A stretch of 64,000 nucleotides of DNA, from assembly GCF_000383615.1 (NCBI RefSeq), contig NZ_KB911587.1, positions 1-64,000 on the forward strand, written 5' to 3'. Positions 55,164-63,145 of this stretch are shown here, in pieces. The notes below the pieces were generated by a model, which was not told the origin of the DNA, ran no database searches, and saw only the letters and a program-made list of their open reading frames with translations. This stretch comes from Streptomyces canus 299MFChir4.1. GTDB taxonomy: Bacteria > Actinomycetota > Actinomycetes > Streptomycetales > Streptomycetaceae. The position numbers were made by a program, and so were the translations under genes. Numbering within the stretch: the stretch's first letter is position 1; each line of letters starts with the position of its first letter.

Positions 55164-56857
55164 GACAGTGCCTCCTCGGAGGCGCGCGAGGCCCAGGCGG
55201 CGAAGCGCTCGCCGTCCTCGCGCTCGGCCTGGAACCGCTTCAGGACCCGCTCGACGTAGTCCGGCAGTTCCTCTGAGGTGACCTTCAGGCCGCGCACCTT
55301 GCGGCCGAACCCGGCCTCCAGACCGAGGGCGCCGCCCAGGTGCACCTGGTAGCCCTCGACCTGCTCGCCCTTGTCGTTGAGGACCAGCTGGCCCTTGAGA
55401 CCGATGTCCGCCACCTGGATCCGGGCGCAGGCGTTCGGGCAGCCGTTGAGGTTGATGGTGAGCGGCTCGTCGAAGTCCGGGATGCGGCGCTCTAGTTCGT
55501 CGATCAGCTGGGAGCCGCGCGCCTTGGTCTCCACGATGGCGAGCTTGCAGTACTCGATGCCGGTGCAGGCCATGGTGCCGCGCCGGAAGGACGAGGGCTT
55601 CGCCGTCAGGTCCAGCGCCTCCAGGGCCTCGACCAGCGGCTGGACCTGTGCCTCCTCGACATCGAGGATGATCATCTTCTGCTCGACGGTGGTCCGGACC
55701 CGGCCCGAACCGTGGGCCTCCGCGACCTCGGCGATCTTCGTCAGCGTGGTGCCGTCGACACGGCCGACGCGCGGGGCGAACCCGACGTAGAACAGGCCGT
55801 CCTTCTGGCGGTGCACGCCGACGTGGTCGCGCCAGCGGCCCGAGGGCTCGGCGGGCGCGGGGCCGTCGACCAGCTTGCGCTTGAGGTAGTCGTCCTCAAG
55901 GACCTGGCGGAACTTCTCCGGGCCCCAGTCGGCGACGAGGAACTTCAGCCGGGCGCGCGTGCGCAGCCGCCGGTAGCCCCAGTCCCGGAAGATGCCGACC
56001 ACGCCGGCCCACACCTCGGGCACTTCGTCCAGCGGCACCCAGGCGCCGAGCCGCACGCCGAGCTTCGGGTTGGTGGACAGCCCGCCGCCGACCCACAGGT
56101 CGAAGCCGGGGCCGTGCTCGGGGTGCTCGACACCGACGAACGCGATGTCGTTGATCTCGTGGACCACGTCGAGGAGCGGGGAGCCGGAGATCGCCGTCTT
56201 GAACTTGCGGGGCAGGTTGGAGAACTCCTTGCTGCCGATGTACCGCTCGTGGATCTCCTCGATCGCCCAGGAGCCGTCGATGATCTCGTCCTCGGCGATG
56301 CCGGCGACCGGCGAGCCGATGACGACACGCGGGCAGTCGCCGCAGGCCTCCGTGGTGGAGAGACCGACCGCCTCCAGGCGGTTCCAGATCTCCGGGACGT
56401 CCTCGATGCGGATCCAGTGCAGCTGGATGTTCTGCCGGTCGGTGACGTCCGCGCTGCCGCGCGCGAACTCCTCGGAGATCTCGCCGATCACGCGAAGCTG
56501 CTGGGTGGTGAGGCGTCCGCCGTCGATCCGCACCCGCAGCATGAAGTACTTGTCGTCCAGCTCCTCCGGCTCCAGGATCGCGGTCTTGCCGCCGTCGATC
56601 CCGGGCTTGCGCTGGGTGTACAGGCCCCACCAGCGCATTCGGCCGCGCAGGTCGTTGGGGTCGATCGAGTCGAAGCCGCGCTTCGAGTAGATCGTCTCAA
56701 TGCGTGTCCGCACATTGAGACCGTCGTCGTCCTTCTTGAACTGCTCGTTGCCGTTCAGCGGGGTGTGGTGCCCCGCGGCCCACTGACCCTCACCGCGGTG
56801 ACGGCTCACCTTGCGGCGGGGCGCTGCGGCAGCAGGGTTCTGCGGGGTGGCGGCCAT
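55160..56857 (-). CDS. sir: Ferredoxin-dependent sulfite reductase
   Basis: A 565-residue siroheme and 4Fe-4S enzyme that reduces sulfite to sulfide with six electrons, probably from ferredoxin. Two ferrite-reductase half-domains alternate with two siroheme domains. The cluster Cys ligands are in MACTGIEYCKLAI and NGCPNACARIQ, and siroheme-binding basic residues in TDRQNIQLHWIR. ATG at 56857 follows GAAGGACG. It is the first large gene after the leader peptide at 56983-57066. Nitrite reductases share this fold, but the cys context favours sulfite. Confidence 0.95.
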   Translation of the reverse strand: MAATPQNPAAAAPRRKVSRHRGEGQWAAGHHTPLNGNEQFKKDDDGLNVRTRIETIYSKRGFDSIDPNDLRGRMRWWGLYTQRKPGIDGGKTAILEPEELDDKYFMLRVRIDGGRLTTQQLRVIGEISEEFARGSADVTDRQNIQLHWIRIEDVPEIWNRLEAVGLSTTEACGDCPRVVIGSPVAGIAEDEIIDGSWAIEEIHERYIGSKEFSNLPRKFKTAISGSPLLDVVHEINDIAFVGVEHPEHGPGFDLWVGGGLSTNPKLGVRLGAWVPLDEVPEVWAGVVGIFRDWGYRRLRTRARLKFLVADWGPEKFRQVLEDDYLKRKLVDGPAPAEPSGRWRDHVGVHRQKDGLFYVGFAPRVGRVDGTTLTKIAEVAEAHGSGRVRTTVEQKMIILDVEEAQVQPLVEALEALDLTAKPSSFRRGTMACTGIEYCKLAIVETKARGSQLIDELERRIPDFDEPLTINLNGCPNACARIQVADIGLKGQLVLNDKGEQVEGYQVHLGGALGLEAGFGRKVRGLKVTSEELPDYVERVLKRFQAEREDGERFAAWASRASEEALS

Positions 56858-56982
56858 GGTTCTACGTCCTTCGGGACAGGCGGAAAGCGGCTCTTACCAG
56901 CGTGTACGGGCGCATGGGCGTGCATGCGCGGCTTTGCGCGGGGAGGAGAACGAGAGGATGTGTCGGGTGACGCTGCGGCTCG

Positions 56983-57066
56983 TCAGCGCACCGGACAGAT
57001 GGCGCTGGACATGCGGCCGAGGTCGACGTGCCGCCGACTCACCAAGGCAATTCCAGTTCCAGACAT
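56983..57066 (-). CDS. Leader peptide of the sulfur assimilation operon (27 codons)
   Basis: A short minus-strand frame starting at ATG 57066 that encodes SRRHVDLGR in the middle and SSAICPVR at the end. This pattern matches the actinobacterial leader peptides placed before sulfur-metabolism genes as I know them (RRHVDL...C near the end). A single Cys codon near the end fits cysteine-sensitive attenuation. It lies 125 bp upstream of sir on the same strand. It is too short for normal gene callers. Confidence 0.88.
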   Translation of the reverse strand: MSGTGIALVSRRHVDLGRMSSAICPVR

Positions 57067-57088
57067 GACGGAAGCGTGTCACGGCGAT

Positions 57089-57103
57089 CTGGACACAGTC
57101 CAG
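57089..57103. promoter_or_regulatory. Inverted repeat upstream of the cys leader
   Basis: CTGGACACAGTCCAG is a 6-3-6 inverted repeat about 22 bp upstream of the leader start. It could be a repressor site for the sulfur operon. No regulator gene is adjacent. Confidence 0.45.
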
Positions 57104-57119
57104 CTTAATCCACCATGTG

Positions 57120-57154
57120 GACACCCTTGTCTCGTCAGGCGAGACCAGGGTGTC
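57120..57154 (-). terminator. Terminator after the GNAT gene
   Basis: Inverted repeat GACACCCTTGTCTCG / CGAGACCAGGGTGTC (14 of 15 pairs) with a 5-nt loop, 40 bp beyond the stop of the acetyltransferase gene and upstream of the cys leader. It insulates the sulfur operon from upstream transcription. Confidence 0.75.
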
Positions 57155-57193
57155 GTTGGTCACAGAGATCGCGGGACCTCTTGTTCCCGCAGG

Positions 57194-57766
57194 TCAGGCC
57201 GGGTACGCCCCGGGCCAGGGGCCCGGTGCGGGCACCTCGGCCTCCTCCTCGACCTTGGTGTCGAAGAGTCGGAAGCCGCGGCGCTGGTAGTTGGCCATCG
57301 CGTGCTCGCCGTCCTTGGAGCAGGTGTGCAGCCAGACCCGCTTGGTGTCCGTCAGTCCCGGCCAGCGGTCCGCGAGGTCCCAGGCGCGGGCGGTGCCGTA
57401 GGAGAGCAGGTGACCGCCGATCCGCCTGCCGCGGAAGGCCGGGATCAGGCCGAAGTAGGCGATCTCCACCACACCGTCGTCCTGGGCCTCCAGCTCGACG
57501 TATCCGGCGGGTGTGCCGTGGTCGTAGGCCACCCAGGTCTCCACGCCCGGCCGCTCCAGGTGCTCCGTCCACCGCGCGTACGTCCAGGAGAGCCGGTCGG
57601 TCCAGCGGATGTCGCCGCCCACGGAGGCGTACAGGAAACGGCTGAACTCGGGGGAGGGGACTTCCGCGCGATGGATGCGGACGTCGCTCTCCGGGGGTTC
57701 GGCCGGGAGGAGGTCGGTGGGGGCGGACTGTTCCAGGGACCAGGTGGTCACGGGGATGTTCGGCAT
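57194..57766 (-). CDS. GNAT-family N-acetyltransferase
   Basis: A 190-residue acetyl-CoA-dependent acetyltransferase. The core strands and the CoA-binding loop are seen in VEIAYFGLIPAFRGRRIGGHLLSYGTARAWDLA (the RGRRIGG loop) and the C-terminal NYQRRGFRLFDTK. ATG at 57766 is chosen since homology begins with PVTTWSLEQ. Substrate unknown. It lies 17 bp after the secreted protein gene on the same strand and ends at a hairpin terminator. Confidence 0.9.
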   Translation of the reverse strand: MPNIPVTTWSLEQSAPTDLLPAEPPESDVRIHRAEVPSPEFSRFLYASVGGDIRWTDRLSWTYARWTEHLERPGVETWVAYDHGTPAGYVELEAQDDGVVEIAYFGLIPAFRGRRIGGHLLSYGTARAWDLADRWPGLTDTKRVWLHTCSKDGEHAMANYQRRGFRLFDTKVEEEAEVPAPGPWPGAYPA

Positions 57767-57783
57767 GCCGGTCAGGGAATCAT

Positions 57784-59079
57784 CTATCCCAGAGATCTGT
57801 CGATCGAGGCTAGCGGCAGCGCGAACAGCACCCGCCCCGACTGGGACCACACGTCGCCCGTCTCTTCCCAGTACGACAGCGACTCCGACTCCCCGCTCCA
57901 GCAGCTGCGGGTCTCGTCCGCGCCGCAGCGGGTGGCCTTCGCGGGGTTCGCGGTGTTCTGGCGCCAGAGGGTGCCGTGGTCGCCCTCCGTCGCGGCCGCC
58001 CGGCCCAGGTACCACTGGGAGTCGTGCGCCAGGACGGGGCCGGAGCCCGAGGCCTTCGTGGCGAAGGCCTCGGCCACGCGCGCGTAGCCGCCGGAGTCGG
58101 TGGCCAGGAAGCCGGCACGGTCGGGGGCGCCGCTGAAGTCGTAGCGCCACAGCCGGGCGGCCGTGTCGCCGTCCCCGGAGAGCCACTCGCTCGCGACCAG
58201 GCTGTCCGGTGCGGTGCTGCGGTCCAGGGAGAGGTAGTCGGGGCGGGTGGCGCCGGCCGCGTCGGTCAGGCGATAGGAGCCGACGGCGGGCAGGACCCAC
58301 TGGGCGCCGTGCGCCGACCAGCCGCCGCGGACCCTGCCGACCGCGCCGCTGTCGACGGTGGCCCGCTGGACGCGGTTCATGTCGTAGACGTACAGCGCGT
58401 CGCCGCCGTCGCCGCTCGCCGTGACCAGCAGCTTGTTCTGGTACCAGACCATCCCGGAGACCTCGGAGACGAGGCCGCGGAAGTCGCGTCCGCCGTCGAC
58501 CGGGACGGCGAGGAGAACCCAGGAGTAGGCGGGATGGTCGAGGTCGTTGGCGTCGACGAAGGCGACCCGGGCCAGGCCCCCGCCCCCCGCCGCGGTGCCG
58601 GTGCGGCTCCACGCGGAGAGGATCACGCGGTTGGCACCCCACAGGCCGTCGTCGTCGGCGTCCCCGGAGGTGGTGACCGCCCCGGCCCGCCAGGAGCGGG
58701 TGTCGGCGGCGTCCCAGCAGTAGGCGGCGGTGGCCGTCGGCTCCACGGGCAGCGCCGTGCGCTCACCGGCCGTGCAGTCGATCGCGTCGCGCAGGGGCCG
58801 GTCGGCGGAGTTCAGGACGGCGGAGACACCGACCGGACGCCCCATCCCGGCGGAGAGCCGGTCGAGGGATCTCTTCGGAACCCGGGATTCCTTGAGGCGC
58901 AGCGGGGCGGTGTCGGCGGCCGAGGTGAGCGGCTTCAGCGTCCCCGGATTGGCGGCGACCGTGGCCTGCGAGGCGCTGATCATGGTGGCGGCGGCGGTCA
59001 GCGCGAGGGCTGTCCCGGCCAGGAAGGCGCGTAGTGCTTGGCCCCGCTTGCGCCTGCGGTGTCTGCCACGTTGCTTCAT
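57784..59079 (-). CDS. Secreted protein of unknown function
   Basis: A 431-residue protein with a twin-Arg/Lys-rich N-terminus and signal peptide (KQRGRHRRRKRGQALRAFLAGTALALTAAATMISASQATVAA). The rest looks like a beta-propeller-type repeat protein: repeated strands such as LWGANRVILSAWS, WVLLAVPVDGGRDFRGLVSEVSGMVWYQNKLLVTASGDGGDALYVYDM, and WVLPAVGSYRL. Two Cys pairs are present (DCTAGERT...YCWDA; TRCGADETRSCW). No catalytic motif is recognised. Similar secreted proteins are common in Streptomyces. It is probably extracytoplasmic and may bind cell-wall or other ligands. Confidence 0.8.
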   Translation of the reverse strand: MKQRGRHRRRKRGQALRAFLAGTALALTAAATMISASQATVAANPGTLKPLTSAADTAPLRLKESRVPKRSLDRLSAGMGRPVGVSAVLNSADRPLRDAIDCTAGERTALPVEPTATAAYCWDAADTRSWRAGAVTTSGDADDDGLWGANRVILSAWSRTGTAAGGGGLARVAFVDANDLDHPAYSWVLLAVPVDGGRDFRGLVSEVSGMVWYQNKLLVTASGDGGDALYVYDMNRVQRATVDSGAVGRVRGGWSAHGAQWVLPAVGSYRLTDAAGATRPDYLSLDRSTAPDSLVASEWLSGDGDTAARLWRYDFSGAPDRAGFLATDSGGYARVAEAFATKASGSGPVLAHDSQWYLGRAAATEGDHGTLWRQNTANPAKATRCGADETRSCWSGESESLSYWEETGDVWSQSGRVLFALPLASIDRSLG

Positions 59080-59231
59080 ACGTCCTCCCGAGGCGGGCCA
59101 ACTGCGCCTGATGATCCGTACGTTGACCGAGGAGCAGGTGGGGTGGCCCGCAGAGGATGCTACGGCAGTGCGGCACCGCTGGGGATGAAGATGCTGCAAT
59201 TATGCGGAAGATGCACCATGAGCGAGGGTTT

Positions 59232-60545
59232 TCACCCGGTCTCGGCGCAGGCGCGCGCCCCGAGCACGGCCGGGGCCGTCGAGTGCGGCAGCAGGTCGCC
59301 CGGGCTGGCCGGCAGCAGCACCTCGACCTCGGCGTCCTCGCAGAAACGATACGGCCGGTGGTCCAGGAACGCCCCGAGATAGCGCCGCACCCGGGACAGC
59401 TCCGCACGTACGGTCACCGTGCGGCCGGGATCGCCGAACATGTCCTGCGCCAGGCCCGCCGCGCTGCGGCCCGAGCGGTGCAGGGCCAGCAGGTAGAGCA
59501 ATTCGGCGTGCCGGGGACTGAGTTCGTGACTCCAGGTGCCCGCGCCGCCCGACACCGTCACCGTCCAGCGGCGCGGATGCGCGAGGTCCAGCACGATCCG
59601 GGTGGCGCCCTGCGGCTCCGGTTCGTCGGTGGCGCGGACCAACCAGCCGCCCGCCAGCGGTTCCAGGGTGCACAGACCGAGCGCCGGCAGCCATCGGCGG
59701 CCCGGCGAGGGCGACTTGGGCAGGGCGATCCGGTTCGGATACGGCATTCCGGTCACCGCCGCCGTCCAGCCGTCCCGGTCCACCACCAGGGCCCGCCCGG
59801 TGAGCCGGGCGAGCACCGGCGCCGCCACGGCCCGCAGTTGCTCCAGCGAGGCCAGATGCAGCTCGCGCAGCCGGGACTCGGCGAGCTTGGCCACCGAGTC
59901 GACCCAGGCGAGGGTCGCCGGGTGCATGGTGTCCAGCGGCCCGCTCACGTCGACCACACCGATCAGCCGGCCGTCCCGCGGGTCCTTGATGGGGGCGCCG
60001 GTGCAGGTCCAGGAGGTCTGGGAGCGCACGAAGTGCTCGGAGGCGAAGACCTGGACGGGGCGGCGCACCACCGCCGGGGTGCCGACGCCGTTCGTGCCGA
60101 CGACGTTCTCCCGCCAGTCGGCGCCGAGTTCGAAGCCGGTGCCGTCGGCCTTGCGCAGCACGCGGGAGCTGCCCTCCCGCCACAGCACCCGGCCGTCGTC
60201 GTCGGCGACCACCATGATGTGGTGGGCGACGTCCGCGACCGACAACAGCCCCTCCCTGAGCACCGGCAGGACGTGCCGCAGACGCGTGGTCTCCCGGCGC
60301 CGCTGCACCTCCTCGGGGGGCAGCAGACCTGACCGGAAATCGTGCTCCGGATCGACGCCGCTGCGCAGCATCCGGCTCCAGGACTCCTCGATCACCGGGC
60401 GCGGGGCGAGGGGCGTGCGCCGGCCGGACAGGGTGGCGGAGCGGATGTCGTTCAGTACCCGGGCCGCGCCTGCCGTGTCCAGGGTGGCTAGGTGGGTCAC
60501 ATGCGTCGGCGAGAGCGGCACTGGTCCTCCCGGTCCCGGATCCAT
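59232..60545 (-). CDS. GAF-domain transcriptional regulator with C-terminal winged helix
   Basis: A 437-residue regulator. The N-terminal half resembles the sensor part of AcoR-like activators (VIEESWSRMLRSGVDPEHD, then a GAF domain about 90-240 with GTNGVGTPAVVRRPVQVFASEHFVRSQTSWTCTGAPIKDPRDGRLIGVVDVSGP). No AAA+ sigma-54 domain follows. Instead the C-terminus (about 350-420) is a winged helix of the OmpR/SARP-like type (ELSPRHAELLYLLALHRSGRSAAGLAQDMFGDPGRTVTVRAELSRVRRYLG). In actinobacteria such proteins often control alcohol, aldehyde or acetoin oxidation genes; no such gene is adjacent here. Confidence 0.88.
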   Translation of the reverse strand: MDPGPGGPVPLSPTHVTHLATLDTAGAARVLNDIRSATLSGRRTPLAPRPVIEESWSRMLRSGVDPEHDFRSGLLPPEEVQRRRETTRLRHVLPVLREGLLSVADVAHHIMVVADDDGRVLWREGSSRVLRKADGTGFELGADWRENVVGTNGVGTPAVVRRPVQVFASEHFVRSQTSWTCTGAPIKDPRDGRLIGVVDVSGPLDTMHPATLAWVDSVAKLAESRLRELHLASLEQLRAVAAPVLARLTGRALVVDRDGWTAAVTGMPYPNRIALPKSPSPGRRWLPALGLCTLEPLAGGWLVRATDEPEPQGATRIVLDLAHPRRWTVTVSGGAGTWSHELSPRHAELLYLLALHRSGRSAAGLAQDMFGDPGRTVTVRAELSRVRRYLGAFLDHRPYRFCEDAEVEVLLPASPGDLLPHSTAPAVLGARACAETG

Positions 60546-60710
60546 TGACTGTCTGTCTCATAGTGCCGGTCGCGGCTCGGGAAGGGACACAATCCGCCCA
60601 CAGTCACCAGGAAGTTGCAACCCCCTGCAACCCTGGTGGTGGGCTCCGGCTTGATTGAAACTTGGGCGAACGCCGTCTCGCAGCGGCGTGTTTCGGCCTC
60701 TGAGGGCCGT

Positions 60711-60750
60711 AACGGGGGTGGTGCCGTGTCGGCGCAGCACCACCCCCGTT
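60711..60750. terminator. Terminator after the acyl-CoA dehydrogenase gene
   Basis: Perfect 14-bp inverted repeat AACGGGGGTGGTGC / GCACCACCCCCGTT with a 12-nt loop, 26 bp downstream of the minus-strand acyl-CoA dehydrogenase stop. Confidence 0.8.
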
Positions 60751-60775
60751 CACTGTTGCCCGCGGTTGAGGCAGG

Positions 60776-62410
60776 TCACTCCACGGGCCGGGCCCGATCC
60801 ACCACCGACGCCAGGTCGAGGGTCGTGGGCAAGGTGCCGAAGGCCGCGCCGCCGTCGCCGCCCAGACGGGACGCGCAGAAGGCGTCGGCGACCTCCGCGG
60901 GGGCGTGGCGGACGAGCAGGGAGCCCTGAAGGACGAGCGCGAGCCGTTCCGTCAGATGGCGGGCCCGCCCCTCGATGCCCTCCAGATCGGCCAGTTCGGT
61001 GAAGAGGCTCTTCGTCGCCGCGTCCAGGCGGTGGTCGGCGCCCCGGGTCCGGCCGATCTCCAGGAGGTAGGCGTTCAGGGCGTGGGGCTCGCGCTGGAGG
61101 ACCCGCAGGACGTCCAGGGCCTGGATGTTGCCCGCGCCCTCCCAGACGGAGTTCAGCGGTGACTCACGGACCAGGCGGGGCAGGCCCGACTCCTCCACGT
61201 AGCCGTTGCCGCCCAGGCACTCGGCGGCCTCCACCGTCAGCGGGGTGCAGCGCTTGGTGATCCAGTACTTGGCCGCCGGCACCGCGATCCTGAGGAGGGC
61301 CCGTTCCTGCTCGTCGTCGTTGTCGTAGGCGGCCGCCAGGCGCAGGGCGAGGGTCGTCGCGGCCTCGGACTCCAGGGCGAGGTCGGCCAGGACGTTGCGC
61401 ATCAGCGGTTTGTCGACGAGCTTGCCCCCGAAGGCCTCGCGGTGGGTGCAGTGGTGGATGGCCTGGGCGACGGCCTGGCGCATCAGGCCGGCCGAGCCGA
61501 GGACGCAGTCCAGCCGGGTCGCCGCGACCATCTCGATGATGGTGCGGACCCCGCGCCCCTCGTCGCCGACGCGGCGGGCCCAGGTGTGGTCGAACTCGAC
61601 CTCGGCGGAGGCGTTGGAGCGGTTGCCGAGCTTGTCCTTGAGGCGTTGGAGGAGAAACGTGTTGCGGGTGCCGTCCTCCAGGACACGGGGGACCAGGAAG
61701 CAGGTGAGCCCGCCCGGGGCCTGGGCGAGGACCAGGAAGCCGTCCGACATGGGGGCCGAGCAGAACCACTTGTGACCGGTGAGTTCGTAGGTCTCGCCGT
61801 CGGGCAGGGGGCGCGCGGACGTCGTGTTCGCCCGGACGTCGCTGCCGCCCTGCTTCTCGGTCATCCCCATCCCGAACAGCGCCCCGGCCTTGAGGTGGGC
61901 GGGCCGCAGCCCGCGGTCGTAGACCATGGACGTCAGACGCGGCTCCCACTCGGCGGCCAGGTCCGGATCGGTGCGCAGGGCGGGGACCGCGGCGTGGGTC
62001 ATCGACAGGGGGCAGCAGTTGCCGGCGTCGACCTGCGTCCACAGGACGAAGGCCGCCGCGCGCCGTACGTGCCCGCCGGGGCGGCCCCAGGCGGCGGTCA
62101 GGCCCGCCGAGACGCCCTTGCCCAGCAACCGGTGCCAGGCCGGATGGAACTCGACCTCGTCGACACGGTGGCCGTAGCGGTCGTGGGTGCGCAGCCGGGG
62201 CGGGTTCTCATTGGCCTGGGCCCCCCACTCCTGCACCTGCGCCGACCCACAGGCCCGGCCGAGCGCGGCCAGCTCGCCGTGGACGTCGTCGAGCATGGCC
62301 GGGTCGAGGTGCCGCTCGACGGCCTCCTTCAGGGCGCGGTCGGCGCCGTAGACGTCGTAGCCGGTCAGGGGCGGGGGCTGGTTGGTCACGGTGTGCGTGG
62401 TGCCTGCCAT
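60776..62410 (-). CDS. AidB-like acyl-CoA dehydrogenase family protein
   Basis: A 544-residue flavoprotein. The N-terminal helical extension, the flavin region (GMGMTEKQGGSDVRANTT, LTGHKWFCSAPMSDGFLVLAQAPGG) and the C-terminal RESPLNSVWEGAGNIQALDVLR with the catalytic-position Glu match AidB, a DNA-associated acyl-CoA dehydrogenase induced by alkylation stress in E. coli. Isovaleryl-CoA dehydrogenase-type activity has been reported for AidB. No alkylation-repair genes lie next to it. ATG at 62410. Confidence 0.9.
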   Translation of the reverse strand: MAGTTHTVTNQPPPLTGYDVYGADRALKEAVERHLDPAMLDDVHGELAALGRACGSAQVQEWGAQANENPPRLRTHDRYGHRVDEVEFHPAWHRLLGKGVSAGLTAAWGRPGGHVRRAAAFVLWTQVDAGNCCPLSMTHAAVPALRTDPDLAAEWEPRLTSMVYDRGLRPAHLKAGALFGMGMTEKQGGSDVRANTTSARPLPDGETYELTGHKWFCSAPMSDGFLVLAQAPGGLTCFLVPRVLEDGTRNTFLLQRLKDKLGNRSNASAEVEFDHTWARRVGDEGRGVRTIIEMVAATRLDCVLGSAGLMRQAVAQAIHHCTHREAFGGKLVDKPLMRNVLADLALESEAATTLALRLAAAYDNDDEQERALLRIAVPAAKYWITKRCTPLTVEAAECLGGNGYVEESGLPRLVRESPLNSVWEGAGNIQALDVLRVLQREPHALNAYLLEIGRTRGADHRLDAATKSLFTELADLEGIEGRARHLTERLALVLQGSLLVRHAPAEVADAFCASRLGGDGGAAFGTLPTTLDLASVVDRARPVE

Positions 62411-63145
62411 GCCAGCGAAAGTACCCCGGGGCGGGGGAGGGTCACCTCACGGACACGGGGTGGGGTGGTGGGGGTGGGCGCAGGGGGGTGCGACGCCTGA
62501 TGGCCATGGGGGTGCCGGTCGTCCCGCCGGCGCATCACGAGCACGGTGTCGGGTCGGTGTGCGTGGGGGGTCTTGCGGATACGGGGCGGGGGGTCTGGGC
62601 CGGGTCCGATGGCCGTGGTGCCGGGTCGTTGCGGGTGCCTGCGCAGGTCGTCTCGTGCAGGGAGACCCGTCGGGGGGACGGGCACGGACGGTAGCTGATG
62701 TTTACGGTGCCTGGTCGCCGCCGGCGTACTTCTCTGAGCGCGCCTTGTGGGCACGGCACCCGGTGCCGCGACGGGTGTCTCGGGGCCGGTACCTCGCTGG
62801 CGCGGGCCCGTGTACGCGGCTCCTCGCGGGTACCGTGCCGGCTCGCCCCAAGCGGGTGGACCGTCTCCGGAAGGGGCGATCCGTGGTCGCGCCTCGTGGG
62901 CACGGCACGTGTTGCCGTGATGGGCGGCCCGGGGGTGGTGGCCGTGTCGGCGCGGGCCTGTGTGCGCGGCTCCCGCGGGTATGGTGCCTGGTCGCCCCGA
63001 GGGTGCCGCCTGGTGCCCCGCGGAAACGAGCACTGTCCGCCCCGAGTGTGCGGAGCGGATGTCTCGCGGAGGCGATCCCTGTTCGCCCCTCACCTGCACG
63101 GCACCCGCTGCCCGTGGACGGGCGGGGCGGGTGCCGTGGGCAGGG
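62411..63145. other. Non-coding stretch with degenerate tandem repeats
   Basis: About 735 bp without a convincing gene. Parts recur with drift: GTGGGCACGGCAC at 62747 and 62896 with a related GCACGGCAC at 63096; CGCGGGCC followed by CGCGGCTC at 62801 and 62951; GGCGATCC at 62875 and 63071; GGTGCCTGGTCGCC at 62706 and 62983. The spacing is roughly 150 to 200 bp. Translations of all frames are Arg/Pro/Gly-rich and repetitive, as expected for non-coding high-GC DNA. Confidence 0.6.

Noticed and set aside
56858..56982. SAM or other riboswitch before sulfite reductase
   Set aside because: No conserved riboswitch core was recognised, while a Cys-type leader peptide explains the long 5' region.
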